From Myxococcales bacterium (GTDB lineage Bacteria > Myxococcota_C > UBA6777): a stretch of DNA of 6,962 nucleotides. Both the position numbers and the translations under genes were made by a program. The notes beneath the pieces are model-generated. The model worked only from the letters and a program-made list of their open reading frames with translations, ran no database searches and was not told where the DNA came from. Below are positions 5,951-6,962 of this stretch, piece by piece (the first letter of the stretch is position 1; every line of letters starts with the position of its first letter). The stretch lies in the NCBI GenBank assembly GCA_027005175.1, contig JALTMC010000091.1:884-7845 (forward strand). Direction: 5' to 3'.

Positions 5951-6421
5951 AACAATATACTTTTGAACCATCCGACCAATGGCCGGGATGCCTTCTTCGA
6001 CATGTTTGATGGCTGTGGGACGGAGACGATCATAGGTTTTGATCAGAACTTTGGTGGTGGCACGTTCACGACGTTGATCGGTCACAGAGAGCAAAGCTTC
6101 AGCCACATTCTCGCTGTCGTCGATGATGAAATCGGAAAAAGAACCTCGTGACGCAGCATCCATAGCCCGATACTCTTGATAGAATGGGTCAAGGGATCGC
6201 ATAAACTCCTCTAGCAGCCACCCAATGAGGTCTTCCACCATCCGACCACCTTTCAGCTTCTTTACGATCTTGAAGCCCCCTTTAATGATCAAGCCTGATG
6301 CTCCGCGCTTTCGAGCGACCTCTCCATCCAACACTTCGACACAGTCGCGAAGGATCTGGGGTCGAAGCTCAGGTGCTTCGGTCAACATGGCAGGTAAACT
6401 TTCAAATCTCAATTCACTCAT
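5942..6421 (-). CDS. Uncharacterised 159-aa soluble protein, resembling the DUF6918 group
   Basis: No enzymatic motif or membrane segment is seen. The pattern of an N-terminal EVLDGEVARKRGASGL segment, a basic GFKIVKKLKGG stretch, LLEEFMRSLDPFYQEY, SFSDFI, then ALLSVTDQRRERATTK and a C-terminal LRPTAIKHVEEGIPAIGRM segment recalls the DUF6918 family as I remember it. That assignment is from memory and function is unknown. I chose ATG at 6421 because AGAGGA lies 10 nt upstream; a TTG at 6442 would add 7 residues but lies upstream of that site. The gene runs toward the exchanger and their ends overlap by 9 bp (5942-5950), leaving no room for a terminator between them. A promoter with a perfect TATAAT lies about 100 bp upstream. 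Confidence 0.8.
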   Translation of the reverse strand: MSELRFESLPAMLTEAPELRPQILRDCVEVLDGEVARKRGASGLIIKGGFKIVKKLKGGRMVEDLIGWLLEEFMRSLDPFYQEYRAMDAASRGSFSDFIIDDSENVAEALLSVTDQRRERATTKVLIKTYDRLRPTAIKHVEEGIPAIGRMVQKYIVLE

Positions 6422-6431
6422 AGAATAACGA

Positions 6432-6437
6432 TCCTCT
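6432..6437 (-). promoter_or_regulatory. Shine-Dalgarno of the 159-aa gene
   Basis: AGAGGA on the minus strand, 10 nt before ATG at 6421. It decides the start against the upstream TTG at 6442. Confidence 0.6.
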
Positions 6438-6445
6438 TGCAATAT

Positions 6446-6469
6446 CCGGGGTCGATGGCAACATCCCGG
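6446..6469 (-). promoter_or_regulatory. Possible leader hairpin upstream of the 159-aa gene
   Basis: On the minus strand CCGG (6469-6466) can pair with CCGG (6449-6446), and inner GATG with CATC around a TTGC loop, with a bulge on one side. It stands 8 nt upstream of the Shine-Dalgarno and could modulate initiation. It is imperfect and may be chance. Confidence 0.25.
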
Positions 6470-6527
6470 TCAACGATGATAAACAACTCAACATTCGCAA
6501 CCAAGCTCCGGCTGGAGTGATTGTGGC

Positions 6528-6556
6528 ATTATACTCGGTCTCTCTCCTTTTGGAAA
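6528..6556 (-). promoter_or_regulatory. Predicted promoter of the 159-aa gene
   Basis: TTTCCA (6556-6551, 4/6) is followed after 17 bases by TATAAT (6533-6528, 6/6) on the minus strand. The start point would be near 6521, a leader of about 100 nt. Confidence 0.55.
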
Positions 6557-6601
6557 AGACGCTCCCAGACTCTTTCTTTCGGTCGGAATCATTTCGGACC
6601 A

Positions 6602-6637
6602 TTCGGGCGAATCTCCAAAGCAGATCCCGATATCACG
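6602..6637 (-). repeat. Downstream echo of the PFK C-terminal coding sequence
   Basis: Thirty-six bases match 6677-6712 at 34 positions, including a perfect 26-bp run (6612-6637 against 6687-6712). The offset is 75 bp (25 codons), so it lies in the PFK frame and would read RDIGICFGDSPE. Where PFK has its TAG stop, this copy has TCG (Ser). Confidence 0.9.
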
Positions 6638-6676
6638 CTGTGCACCTGCTCGGGCTAGGTCCTTGTAGGTACTGAC

Positions 6677-6712
6677 TTCGGGCTAGTCTCCAAAGCAGAT
6701 CCCGATATCACG
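6677..6712 (-). repeat. PFK 3'-end copy of the duplicated 36-bp segment
   Basis: Encodes the last residues RDIGICFGD, the stop codon and the first two codons beyond. It pairs with 6602-6637. Confidence 0.9.
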
Positions 6713-6962
6713 AGCGGTAAGAACAGAGTCACAGTTCAGAGGAACTCGTTTCATCCGGGAGAGTGCTTCCTCCAAAGGAACATAATTCACGGTGGGTGGA
6801 TCGAGCGCAACCATATGTCCAAACTTTCCCTCTTCCACGGCACGCACAGCAGCAGCCCCAAATCGAGATGCGACGAGGCGATCAAAGGTTGAGGGAGAAC
6901 CTCCACATTGCAAATGTCCAAGAACCACACAACGTGTATCATTGCCTGTGAGCTGTTTGATT
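6683..6962 (-). CDS. 6-phosphofructokinase, C-terminal part (N-terminus off the right edge)
   Basis: PFK phosphorylates fructose 6-phosphate to fructose 1,6-bisphosphate in glycolysis, using ATP or, in some groups, pyrophosphate. The frame is open from the right edge to TAG at 6685-6683; 92 residues are visible. They include the signature block TR-x-VVLGHLQ-x-GGSPSTFDRLVASRFG, then VEEGKFGHMVAL and the C-terminal TARDIGICFGD. The Arg and His matching E. coli PfkA Arg243 and His249 (fructose 6-phosphate contacts) are present. The position matching Arg252, in the usual HxQRGG, is Cys (TGT, 6907-6905). This is a single-base change from CGT, so the gene may have altered activity, be a paralogue, or carry a sequencing error. 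The phosphoryl donor cannot be told from this part. The gene's own 3' end is partly duplicated just beyond the stop. Confidence 0.9.
   Translation of the reverse strand, partial: IKQLTGNDTRCVVLGHLQCGGSPSTFDRLVASRFGAAAVRAVEEGKFGHMVALDPPTVNYVPLEEALSRMKRVPLNCDSVLTARDIGICFGD

Larger units (their letters stand above)
6422..6682. other. Intergenic region between the PFK stop and the 159-aa gene
   Basis: These 261 bp contain a copy of the PFK 3' end, a promoter for the 159-aa gene and a leader hairpin. No clear rho-independent terminator follows PFK. The frame of PFK continues past its TAG for 64 codons to a TGA at 6490-6488. Confidence 0.7.

Noticed and set aside
6414-6602. Minus-strand 62-codon frame from ATG at 6602 ending over the start of the 159-aa gene
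   Set aside because: The end overlap hints at coupling, but there is no ribosome site, the predicted promoter lies inside it, and the protein looks random. It also starts within the duplicated PFK segment in another frame.

Overview
The window looks like a chromosomal segment from a bacterium of the Myxococcota/deltaproteobacterial type. This is an inference from a zinc-ribbon-tagged serine/threonine kinase of the CPxCG...FCxxDG type, a membrane-anchored double-FHA protein, a small cytosolic protein resembling the DUF6918 group, and moderate GC content. No single marker fixes the taxon. No mobile element, CRISPR array, tRNA or rRNA was seen.

Layout: positions 1-2438 (minus) hold a partial Hanks-type serine/threonine kinase of at least 812 codons whose C-terminus lies beyond the left edge. 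A 90-bp gap with a good promoter and an inverted repeat separates it from a complete 560-aa protein (2529-4211, minus) with two FHA domains, a highly charged repeat linker and a C-terminal membrane anchor. Gene order on the minus strand is FHA protein, then kinase. Positions 4212-4753 form a long divergent intergenic region with clustered hairpins and a duplicated Shine-Dalgarno segment. It leads into a 398-aa cation/Ca2+ exchanger (4754-5950, plus) whose alpha repeats resemble the K+-dependent Na+/Ca2+ exchangers (NCKX). The exchanger converges on, and overlaps by 9 bp, a small uncharacterised 159-aa gene (5942-6421, minus). A 261-bp spacer follows, carrying a promoter and a partial duplicate of the next gene's 3' end. 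The right edge (6683-6962, minus) is the C-terminal part of a 6-phosphofructokinase.

How the genes may work together: the FHA protein and the kinase look like one phospho-signalling module. The kinase would phosphorylate Ser/Thr targets and the FHA domains would read phosphothreonine; both proteins appear fixed to the membrane by a single hydrophobic segment. The exchanger, the small protein and PFK show no clear functional link to that module.

The most unusual points are: the NCKX-like acidic residues in a bacterial exchanger; its long structured leader with a second, orphan ribosome-binding segment; a PFK carrying Cys where the substrate-binding Arg of HxQRGG is expected; an in-frame echo of the PFK C-terminus just beyond its stop codon; and coding tandem repeats and poly-G tracts in the linkers of both signalling proteins. 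I found no convincing evidence for a wholly new defence or mobile system.
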